Source of the DNA: an uncultured Collinsella sp.
Lineage (GTDB): Bacteria; Actinomycetota; Coriobacteriia; Coriobacteriales; Coriobacteriaceae
Assembly: GCA_900552875.1 (NCBI GenBank)
Contig: USCS01000078.1
Coordinates: 1-7,061, forward strand
Length of the DNA: 7,061 nucleotides
Reading direction: 5' to 3'
Part shown: piece after piece, positions 1 through 5,200 of the stretch
How the letters are laid out: every line of letters begins with the position of its first letter
Position numbering within the stretch: the stretch's first letter is position 1
Notes under the pieces: generated by a model
Told to the model about the DNA's origin: nothing
The model's database searches: none
The model's input: only the letters and a program-made list of their open reading frames with translations
Made by a program: the position numbers and the translations under genes

Positions 1-1445
1 TCAACACGTCCGTCACTCCGCCGTTCCAGATCGAGGACGGCATCGAGACCAGCGAGGACACCCGTCTGCGCTATCGCTATCTGGACCTCCGTCGTCCCGA
101 GATGATGGCCAACCTCAAGCTGCGCTCCGACTTTACCTTTGCCATTCGCGAGGCGCTGCACAACCGTGAGTTCATGGAGGTCGAGACGCCCTCCCTGTTC
201 AAGTCCACGCCCGAGGGCGCTCGCGACTTCATCGTTCCCAGCCGTATTCAGCCGGGCAACTTCTACGCCCTGCCGCAGTCCCCGCAGCTCCTGAAGCAGC
301 TGCTCATGGTCGGTGGCGTCGAGCGTTACTACCAGGTTGCCAAGTGCTTCCGCGACGAGGACCTGCGTGCCGACCGTCAGCCCGAGTTCACCCAGGTCGA
401 TATCGAGATGTCCTTCGTGGACCAGAACGATGTCATGAGCGCGCTCGAAGAGGTCCTGGCCGACGCCTTCGGCCGCATGGGCGTCGAGATGCCCACGCCG
501 CTGCGCCGCATGGACTACTGGGAGGCCATGGACACCTATGGCTCCGACAAGCCCGATACCCGCTATGGCATGCACCTGGTCGACCTGACCGACATCTTTG
601 CCAACTCCAAGTTCAAGGTCTTTGCGACTGCCGCAAACGAGGAGGGCTCTGTCGTCAAGGCCATCAACGCCAAGGGCGCCGGTGCCTGGGCACGTGCCAA
701 GATCGACAAGCTCGCCGGCGTGGCCTCCACGTTTGGCGCCAAGGGCCTGGCCTGGATCGCCTTCCGCGAGGACGGCTCCATCAACAGCCCCATCGTCAAG
801 TTCTTCTCGGACGAGGAGATGGCGGCTCTGCGCGAGCGCATGGACGTCGAGCCCGGCGACCTCGTGATGTTCGCCGCCGGCCCGCGCCTGCTCTCCGACG
901 AGATTCTGGGCGGCATGCGTTCGCACATGGCCAACGCGCTCGAGATCAAGCGCGAGGGTCACGACTTCCTGTGGGTCGTCAACTTCCCGCTGTTCCACTG
1001 GGACGAGGACCGCAAGGCCTATGCCGCCGAGCACCAGCCCTTCACCCTGCCGACCGAGACTGACATCGCCAAGATCGAGGCCGATCCGCTGGCAGCCGGT
1101 TCGTGCACCTACGACTTTGTCATGGACGGCTTTGAGGCCGGCGGCGGTGGTATGCGTATCCACAACGCCGAGATGCAGATGTCCATGCTCAAGCTCCTGG
1201 GCTTTACCGAGGAGCGCGCCGAGTCGCAGTTCGGCTTCCTCATGGAGGCCCTCAAGTTTGGTGCGCCCCCGATGGGCGGTTTTGCTCTGGGCCTGGACCG
1301 CGTGTGCATGCTGCTTACCGGCTCCGATTCCATCCGCGACGTCATGGCGTTCCCCAAGACGGCCAGCGGCTCCGACCTCATGTCGGGTGCTCCGAGTGCC
1401 GTTAGTGGCGCCCAGCTCAAGGACGTCAGCCTGCGCCTGATGTAG
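1..1445 (+). CDS. aspS: Aspartyl-tRNA synthetase, N-terminus cut by window edge
   Basis: Class II aminoacyl-tRNA synthetase that charges tRNA-Asp with aspartate in the cytoplasm. The reading frame is open from base 3 (first residues NTSVTPPF) to TAG at 1443-1445. The ATG at 102 is internal: the upstream frame encodes TRLRYRYLDLRRPE, the linker that normally precedes the catalytic domain. About 480 residues are present; the family is near 590, so roughly 110, mainly the anticodon-binding OB-fold, lie outside. Visible landmarks are motif 1 (about 105-190), the substrate-site QSPQLLKQLLM (about 280-310), motif 2 with FRDEDLRADRQPEFTQ (348-396), GSDKPDTR (about 540-563), then the bacterial GAD insertion, and motif 3 GGFALGLDRV (1275-1304). 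The GAD domain marks the bacterial type. Whether it is discriminating (Asp only) or non-discriminating (Asp/Asn) cannot be judged, because the deciding residues are in the missing N-terminal part. A terminator follows directly. Confidence 0.98.
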   Translation, partial: NTSVTPPFQIEDGIETSEDTRLRYRYLDLRRPEMMANLKLRSDFTFAIREALHNREFMEVETPSLFKSTPEGARDFIVPSRIQPGNFYALPQSPQLLKQLLMVGGVERYYQVAKCFRDEDLRADRQPEFTQVDIEMSFVDQNDVMSALEEVLADAFGRMGVEMPTPLRRMDYWEAMDTYGSDKPDTRYGMHLVDLTDIFANSKFKVFATAANEEGSVVKAINAKGAGAWARAKIDKLAGVASTFGAKGLAWIAFREDGSINSPIVKFFSDEEMAALRERMDVEPGDLVMFAAGPRLLSDEILGGMRSHMANALEIKREGHDFLWVVNFPLFHWDEDRKAYAAEHQPFTLPTETDIAKIEADPLAAGSCTYDFVMDGFEAGGGGMRIHNAEMQMSMLKLLGFTEERAESQFGFLMEALKFGAPPMGGFALGLDRVCMLLTGSDSIRDVMAFPKTASGSDLMSGAPSAVSGAQLKDVSLRLM

Positions 1446-1468
1446 GCGAGCGGCTACATATTGCCCGT

Positions 1469-1503
1469 AACGAGGGAAGGACGCGTGCCTTCCCTCGTTT
1501 TTT
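1469..1503 (+). terminator. Intrinsic terminator of aspS
   Basis: A perfect 12-bp stem, AACGAGGGAAGG (1469-1480) pairing with CCTTCCCTCGTT (1488-1499), has a 7-base loop and leads into six T residues (1498-1503). It starts 23 bases after the aspS stop codon. This is a textbook rho-independent terminator and separates aspS from the HPr-like gene. Confidence 0.95.
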
Positions 1504-1528
1504 ATGGGACGGGGGTGCGCCGGTAACG

Positions 1529-1534
1529 TACAAT
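1529..1534 (+). promoter_or_regulatory. Possible -10 box for the HPr-like gene
   Basis: TACAAT matches the sigma-70 type consensus TATAAT at five of six bases and lies 54 bases before the ATG at 1589, downstream of the aspS terminator. No convincing -35 box is seen 16-18 bases upstream, where the sequence is G-rich. A promoter is needed somewhere here because the preceding terminator is strong, but this exact site is tentative. Confidence 0.3.
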
Positions 1535-1588
1535 AACTACCACGTGGCTGGGTTTGCCGGCCGAATGTGCGATGCCGCGGGAGGGGAC

Positions 1589-1837
1589 ATGGTCGAGTTT
1601 ACAAAGACGATTAAAGATCCGTTGGGATTACATGCCCGCCCGGTTGCGCTGCTTTACGACATCATTGCCAAACATCGTAGCGACGTGTCAGTCAGTATCG
1701 GCAATCGCCACACGGATGGCCGCGATGTTATAGGGCTCATGGCACTCTGCGGCGAATGTGGCGAAGACGTCGTGTTCCGCGTTTCGGGTGTGGATGAGGC
1801 CTCCTGCGTCACGTCGATCAGAAATCTCTCGCTTTAA
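1589..1837 (+). CDS. HPr-like phosphocarrier protein with Asp at position 46
   Basis: An 82-residue protein of the HPr family, the cytoplasmic phosphocarrier that takes phosphate from PEP via Enzyme I and passes it to sugar-specific PTS components. The start is ATG 1589: GGAGG (1580-1584) precedes it by 4 bases, and with this start the active-site motif GLHARPVALL puts His at residue 15 and Arg at 17, exactly the canonical HPr numbering. The upstream in-frame ATG at 1544 would add 15 residues with no family match. The region around residue 46, normally LKSIMGVMSLG, reads GRDVIGLMALC, so the regulatory Ser46 is Asp and the following helix is otherwise conserved. C54-G-E-C57 is a further oddity. 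The C-terminus is about six residues shorter than B. subtilis HPr. No Enzyme I or PTS permease is nearby, so it may be a regulatory paralogue or the organism's main HPr; the window cannot tell. HPr fold is near certain; role is not. Confidence 0.9.
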   Translation: MVEFTKTIKDPLGLHARPVALLYDIIAKHRSDVSVSIGNRHTDGRDVIGLMALCGECGEDVVFRVSGVDEASCVTSIRNLSL

Positions 1838-1846
1838 CCTCAACAG

Positions 1847-1876
1847 TGTGACAAAGGGGCAGTCCCCTCTGTTGCA
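1847..1876. repeat. Imperfect palindrome after the HPr-like gene
   Basis: Starting 10 bases after the HPr-like stop codon, TGTGACAAAGGGG (1847-1859) faces CCCCTCTGTTGCA (1864-1876) across the 4-base loop CAGT. The arms pair over 13 positions with one mismatch (1854/1869) and two G-T pairs. CAACAG (1841-1846) can alternatively pair with CTGTTG (1869-1874). There is no T tract, so it is not a terminator; one follows at 1892. From memory, similar GACAAAGGGG...CCCCTTTGTC palindromes recur between genes in Coriobacteriia and some Firmicutes, so it may be one copy of a dispersed REP-like element. Only one copy is seen here. Confidence 0.5.
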
Positions 1877-1891
1877 TAAATTGGTATCAAT

Positions 1892-1930
1892 AGGCACTGC
1901 AAAGAGACGGTCTTTGCGGTGCCTTTGTTT
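1892..1930 (+). terminator. Intrinsic terminator of the HPr-like gene
   Basis: A 14-bp stem (1892-1905 with 1911-1924, one T-G pair) closes a 5-base loop GACGG and is followed by the T-rich stretch TTTGTTT (1924-1930). It lies 54 bases after the HPr-like stop and insulates that gene from the iron locus. Confidence 0.88.
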
Positions 1931-1973
1931 CGTATAGGAAACTTTTTCGAAATCTGAATGGGGACCCTTTCCA

Positions 1974-2027
1974 AAAAGTTAACCACGTGTTAGTTTACTA
2001 AAGCGAACATAGGCGTGGTTAACTTTT
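1974..2027. promoter_or_regulatory. Perfect 14-bp inverted repeat in the feo leader (probable operator or leader hairpin)
   Basis: AAAAGTTAACCACG (1974-1987) is the exact reverse complement of CGTGGTTAACTTTT (2014-2027), with 26 bases between. Each arm contains the 6-base palindrome GTTAAC, and the two centres are 40 bp apart, close to four helical turns. The spacer contains the dyad TTAGT-TT-ACTAA (1990-2001). If transcribed, the stem could extend by TGTT (1988-1991) with AACA (2006-2009). The repeat ends 43 bases before the feoA1 ATG. It may be a two-site operator for an iron-responsive repressor, or an RNA hairpin. No convincing -35/-10 pair could be placed, so the choice is open. The inverted repeat itself is certain. 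Confidence 0.75.
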
Positions 2028-2070
2028 GCTGCGTCGATGTGAAGGACGAATCGATGTTAGGAGCCCAGTC

Positions 2071-2313
2071 ATGTCTTGCGGACCGCAGATGCCGGCAATG
2101 CCGCTTTCGATGGTAAAAGCGGGCGAAACCGTGCGCGTGTCTCGTGTAAAGGGCAATGAGGATATGAAGCACCACCTCAAGGACCTCGGCTTTGTCGAGG
2201 GCAGCGAAATCCACGTGGTGAGCTCGAGTGGCGCCAATATCATCGTCACGGTGCTGGGCGCACGCTTTGGTATCGATTCCAAGGTTGCCATGCACATCAT
2301 GACCGTCGGTTAG
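2071..2313 (+). CDS. FeoA-domain protein, first copy
   Basis: An 80-residue cytoplasmic protein of the FeoA family, small SH3-like beta-barrel partners of the FeoB Fe(II) transporter. The family core is visible: MPLSMVKAGETVRV, then the helix HHLKDLGFVEGSEIHVV, then GANIIVTVLGARFGIDSKVA. ATG 2071 is chosen because AGGAG (2059-2063) sits 7 bases before it; the in-frame ATG at 2026 lacks a ribosome site and would start inside the leader inverted repeat. It has a 10-12 residue N-terminal lead with a Cys at position 3. It differs clearly from the second FeoA: it lacks the GDPVEI stretch and belongs to the variant ending in DSKVAMHIM. It is the first gene of the feo unit and ends 40 bases before the second feoA. 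Known family role: stimulating or stabilising FeoB. A separate job for this copy is not established. Confidence 0.92.
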   Translation: MSCGPQMPAMPLSMVKAGETVRVSRVKGNEDMKHHLKDLGFVEGSEIHVVSSSGANIIVTVLGARFGIDSKVAMHIMTVG

Positions 2314-2353
2314 TCCGCAGCATTTCAAAAAAAACCGAAAGGGGGACAAGAGG

Positions 2354-2575
2354 ATGAAGACGTTGGGTGACGTTAAGGTGGGCGAGAGCTCCACCATCGT
2401 CAAGCTTCACGGTGAGGGTGCGCTTCGCCGCCACCTTATGGACTTGGGGCTCATCAAGGGCACTTCGTTCAAGGTCGTGAAGGTTGCACCGCTCGGTGAT
2501 CCGGTCGAGATCAACGTGCGCGGCTACGAGCTTTCCATCCGCAAGGAGGAGGCGGCCGTCGTCGAGGTCCAGTAA
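2354..2575 (+). CDS. feoA: FeoA ferrous iron transport protein, second copy
   Basis: A 73-residue FeoA protein with the classic pattern: LGDVKVGESSTIVKL, RRHLMDLGLIKGTSFKVVKV, then APLGDPVEINVRGYELSIRK and a final VEVQ. It is the more canonical of the two FeoA proteins here. It is thought to bind the cytoplasmic part of FeoB and support Fe(II) uptake. The ATG at 2354 is preceded by the purine-rich run AAAGGGGG (2338-2345), 8 bases away; AGAGG directly abuts the start. The 40-base gap after the first feoA has no terminator, so the two are probably co-transcribed. A 123-base gap with two hairpins separates it from feoB, longer than expected for tightly coupled feoAB genes. Confidence 0.95.
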   Translation: MKTLGDVKVGESSTIVKLHGEGALRRHLMDLGLIKGTSFKVVKVAPLGDPVEINVRGYELSIRKEEAAVVEVQ

Positions 2576-2591
2576 GGGCTCGCGACGTATA

Positions 2592-2605
2592 TTTCTGCAG
2601 ATAAA
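2592..2605. repeat. TTTCTGCAGATAAA motif before feoB (copy 1)
   Basis: This 14-base stretch recurs with a single change (TTTCCGCAGATAAA) at 5106-5119, upstream of the Cys-rich FeoB partner gene. It lies 93 bases before the feoB start and abuts the dyad at 2604. It could be a binding site, a promoter part or a coincidence; no function is known to me. Confidence 0.35.
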
Positions 2606-2623
2606 GTTAGGTTTTTCTAACTT
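2604..2623. promoter_or_regulatory. Dyad before feoB, DtxR/IdeR-like candidate site
   Basis: AAGTTAG (2604-2610) and CTAACTT (2617-2623) form a perfect 7-bp inverted repeat around GTTTTT. TGCAG (2596-2600) and CTGCA (2628-2632) form outer arms. The TTAGGT...CTAA core resembles the known DtxR/IdeR box of iron-dependent repressors (TTAGGTTAG-S-CTAACCTAA), though the spacing differs. It is 75 bases before feoB, so it may control a separate feoB promoter. It is not followed by a T tract and is an unlikely terminator. The symmetry is certain; regulator identity is inferred. Confidence 0.5.
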
Positions 2624-2652
2624 AATGCTGCAACTTTGAAGCACATTATCCA

Positions 2653-2678
2653 GCCTGCGCGGAGAAAGCAGCGCAGGC
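2653..2678 (+). promoter_or_regulatory. GC-rich hairpin just before feoB
   Basis: GCCTGCGC (2653-2660) pairs perfectly with GCGCAGGC (2671-2678) around the 10-base loop GGAGAAAGCA. No T run follows. It ends 11 bases before the feoB ribosome site AAGGA (2690-2694; ATG 4 bases later). It may stabilise or process the feoB part of the transcript, or influence feoB translation. GGAG in the loop resembles a ribosome site but is too far from the ATG to be the main one. Confidence 0.6.
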
Positions 2679-2698
2679 ACACAAGGAAGAAGGATTGA

Positions 2699-5026
2699 AT
2701 GGCGGATTCTCAGATCCATGTCGCACTGGCGGGTAACCCCAACTGCGGCAAGACCACGCTTTTCAACCTGATCACCGGCGCCAACGGCTACGTTGGCAAC
2801 TGGCCCGGCGTCACGGTTGAGAAAAAGGAAGCCAAGCTCCTAAGCGACAAGAACGTTACCATCACGGACCTCCCTGGCATCTACTCGCTTTCCCCCTACA
2901 GCCCCGAGGAGCAATGCTCGCGCGATTACCTCATGAGCGGCGAGCCCGATGTTGTCGTCCAAGTTGTCGATGCCACCAACCTCGAGCGCAACCTGTACCT
3001 GGCGCTTCAGGTCATCGAGACCGGCCTGCCCGTGGTCGTTGCCCTCAACATGGCCGACTTGGTCGAGAAGAACGGCGACAAGATCGACACCGACAAGCTT
3101 TCCAAGAAGCTCGGCTGCCCGGTTATGATGATCTCCGCTCTTAAGAACAAGGGCATCACGGAGCTCTTCGAGCAGGTTAAGAAGTCCGCTGCTTCCAAGG
3201 GCCAGGTGCCGGAGCACAAGTTCGACTCCTCCATCGAGGACGTTCTGGACCACATCGAGAACAACCTGCCGGCAAGCGTCCCCGCCAACAAGCGCCGCTA
3301 CTATGCCGTCAAGCTGTTCGAGCGCGATGCGGACGCCTGCAAGCTCATCAACCTCACCAAGGAGAAGGCCGCTCGCGTCGAAGAGCTGGTCGCTCAGTGC
3401 GAGCAGGACTGCGACGATGACGCCGAGTCCATCATCACCGGCGAGCGCTACGGCGTCATTGCCCACATCATCGACGAGTGCCTCACCAAGGCTCCTGCCA
3501 AGATGAGCACCTCCGAGAAGATCGACCGTGTGGTTACCAACCGTATCCTGGGCCTGCCGATCTTTGTGGTCATCATGTTCTGCGTGTACTACATCGCCGT
3601 TTCCACCTTGGGTGGCACGGTGACGGACTTCACCAACGACCAGCTCTTCGGCACCGACGGCTGGTACGTGCTCGGTCAGGGCCGCGACGCCTATGACGCG
3701 GCTGTCGAGGCTGCGGGCGACAATGCCGACTCGGTCGATCCGGCGCAGTACGGCCCCTATGTCCCGGGTATTACCACTATGGTGCACGATGCCCTCGTGG
3801 CGGGCGGCACCGAGGACGGTGGCCTGGTCGACTCGCTCGTCTGTGACGGTATCGTCGGCGGCCTGGGTGCCATCTTTGGCTTTGTGCCGCAGATGTTCCT
3901 GCTGTTCGTCATGCTGTCCTTCCTGGAGGACTGCGGCTATATGGCCCGCGTCGCCTTCATCATGGACCGCGTGTTCCGCCGCTTTGGCCTGTCCGGTAAG
4001 TCCTTCATCCCCATGCTCGTGTCCTCGGGCTGCGGCGTCCCTGGCGTCATGGCCACCAAGACCATCGAGAACGAGAAGGACCGCCGCATGACGGTCATGA
4101 CCACCACGTTCATCCCCTGTGGCGCTAAGCTGCCGATCATCGCCCTGCTCATGGGCTCCATCATCGGCGATTCTTCCACTACCGCCGCGTGGATCAGCCC
4201 GCTCTTCTACTTCCTGGGTGTCTTTGCCGTCATCGGCTCGGGTCTGATGCTCAAGAAGACCAAGCTCTTCGCCGGTCGCCCGACGCCGTTCGTTATGGAG
4301 CTTCCCGCCTACCACTTCCCGGCGATCCGCTCTTGGGCGCTGCACGTGTGGGAGCGCTGCTGGGCCTTTATCAAGAAGGCCGGCACGGTCATCTTCGCGT
4401 CCACTGTCGTGGTTTGGTTCCTGTCCAACTTTGGTAGCTACAACGGTTCCTTTGGCTTCCTGCCTGCGATGGACGGCATCCCCGAGGAGTTCATGGACTA
4501 CTCCGTGCTCGCCATGCTAGGCAACCTGGTCGCTTGGATCTTCGCCCCGCTCGGCTTTAGCACCTGGCAGGCAACCGCACTGACCGTCTCTGGCCTCGTC
4601 GCCAAGGAGAACGTCGTCGCCACCGCCGGCTCGCTGCTGTCCGTCGCCGACGCGAGCGAGACCGACCCGAGCCTGTGGACCGCGTTTGCCGGCATGTTCC
4701 CCACCATGGGCGCTTGCGTGGCCTTCGGCGCCTTCAACCTGCTGTGCGCTCCGTGCTTTGCCGCCATTGGCACCATCCGCAACCAGATGGACTCTGGCAA
4801 GTGGACCGCGATTGCCATCGGCTACGAGTGCGCCTTCGCTTGGGTGATCGGCCTGTTCATCAACCAGTTCTACAACCTGCTTGTCCTTGGGCAGTTTGGT
4901 ATCTGGACGGTTGTGGCCATTGTGCTGCTGGTTGCGATGCTCTTCCAGATTTTCCGACCCATGCCCAAGCATGTATGGACCGACGAGGATGAGACCAACA
5001 CTGCTTCCGCCGCAGTTTCCGCTTAA
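2699..5026 (+). CDS. feoB: FeoB ferrous iron transporter
   Basis: A 775-residue inner-membrane Fe(II) permease with a cytoplasmic G domain. Visible G motifs: G1 GNPNCGKT (12-19), switch I around GNWPGVTVE (33-41), G3 DLPG (57-60), G4 NMAD (117-120), G5 SAL (146-148). A helical linker of about residues 160-275 leads to the membrane part, whose first helix is about 283-305 (ILGLPIFVVIM...). The Gate regions are intact: FLEDCGYMARVAFIMDR, GCGVPG with Cys445, FIPCGAKLPI with Cys474, and LLCAPC with Cys683 and Cys686. Cysteines at these places are implicated in iron passage in other FeoB proteins. The segment between helix 1 and GFVPQ (about 306-395) is roughly 40 residues longer than in E. coli FeoB as I recall it, with an acidic, Ala/Asp-rich stretch near 329-365. 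The C-terminus is a short acidic cytoplasmic tail. ATG 2699 is set by AAGGA 4 bases upstream and by the G1 motif at the usual distance. A terminator follows 28 bases after the stop. Confidence 0.98.
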   Translation: MADSQIHVALAGNPNCGKTTLFNLITGANGYVGNWPGVTVEKKEAKLLSDKNVTITDLPGIYSLSPYSPEEQCSRDYLMSGEPDVVVQVVDATNLERNLYLALQVIETGLPVVVALNMADLVEKNGDKIDTDKLSKKLGCPVMMISALKNKGITELFEQVKKSAASKGQVPEHKFDSSIEDVLDHIENNLPASVPANKRRYYAVKLFERDADACKLINLTKEKAARVEELVAQCEQDCDDDAESIITGERYGVIAHIIDECLTKAPAKMSTSEKIDRVVTNRILGLPIFVVIMFCVYYIAVSTLGGTVTDFTNDQLFGTDGWYVLGQGRDAYDAAVEAAGDNADSVDPAQYGPYVPGITTMVHDALVAGGTEDGGLVDSLVCDGIVGGLGAIFGFVPQMFLLFVMLSFLEDCGYMARVAFIMDRVFRRFGLSGKSFIPMLVSSGCGVPGVMATKTIENEKDRRMTVMTTTFIPCGAKLPIIALLMGSIIGDSSTTAAWISPLFYFLGVFAVIGSGLMLKKTKLFAGRPTPFVMELPAYHFPAIRSWALHVWERCWAFIKKAGTVIFASTVVVWFLSNFGSYNGSFGFLPAMDGIPEEFMDYSVLAMLGNLVAWIFAPLGFSTWQATALTVSGLVAKENVVATAGSLLSVADASETDPSLWTAFAGMFPTMGACVAFGAFNLLCAPCFAAIGTIRNQMDSGKWTAIAIGYECAFAWVIGLFINQFYNLLVLGQFGIWTVVAIVLLVAMLFQIFRPMPKHVWTDEDETNTASAAVSA

Positions 5027-5054
5027 GTCCGAATAAGGATTAGCCCCTTTCACG

Positions 5055-5087
5055 AGCCCGGGTGTCCCAGCGACACTCGGGCTTTTT
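5055..5087 (+). terminator. Intrinsic terminator of feoB
   Basis: AGCCCGGGTGTC (5055-5066) pairs with GACACTCGGGCT (5072-5083) over 12 bp with one G-T pair and a 5-base loop, followed by TTTTT (5083-5087). It separates feoB from the small Cys-rich gene, which therefore needs its own promoter or read-through. Confidence 0.93.
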
Positions 5088-5105
5088 GGTGGGGGAGATG
5101 TGGCG

Positions 5106-5119
5106 TTTCCGCAGATAAA
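5106..5119. repeat. TTTCCGCAGATAAA motif before the Cys-rich gene (copy 2)
   Basis: This matches the motif at 2592-2605 at 13 of 14 bases. It lies 81 bases before the Cys-rich gene start. TATAAA (5129-5134), which resembles a -10 box, is just downstream, with the weak -35-like TTTCCG (5106-5111) 17 bases before it, so the motif could be part of a promoter. Tentative. Confidence 0.35.
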
Positions 5120-5176
5120 ACCGACCAGTATAAACCTGTCCCTTATTGGTAAGTGGAGGATGGGGTAAAGTAAGTG

Positions 5177-5186
5177 GTGGTTAACT
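5177..5186 (+). promoter_or_regulatory. Third copy of the GTGGTTAACT motif
   Basis: GTGGTTAACT here is identical to 2015-2024 and, reversed, to 1977-1986, the two arms of the feoA leader repeat. It sits directly before the ribosome site GAGGAGG (5188-5194) of the Cys-rich gene. Shared placement before two iron-related units suggests a common regulator, possibly of the DtxR family because GGTTA is its half-site core. This copy is single, not inverted, so binding may be weaker or different. Confidence 0.45.
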
Positions 5187-5200
5187 AGAGGAGGCTTGCT

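Noticed and set aside
344..1063. 239-codon + strand frame inside aspS, and similar frames at 1021-1440
   Set aside because: Arg/Ala/Pro-rich out-of-frame translations of aspS without any motif; aspS motifs are intact in its own frame.
2026..2070. Upstream ATG at 2026 as an alternative start of the first feoA
   Set aside because: It lies in the right arm of the leader inverted repeat, has no ribosome site, and adds residues outside the FeoA domain; ATG 2071 has AGGAG 7 bases before it.
2840..4345. 501-codon open frame on the - strand, antisense to feoB
   Set aside because: Composition is rich in Asp, Glu, His, Arg and Ala repeats typical of the mirror frame of a GC-rich gene, with no family match and no ribosome site. 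feoB on the + strand is unambiguous.
5129..5171. Confident promoter for the Cys-rich gene (TATAAA 5129-5134 or TAAAGT 5166-5171 as -10)
   Set aside because: Neither has a convincing -35 box at proper spacing, so no promoter is annotated as such; one is expected somewhere here because of the feoB terminator.
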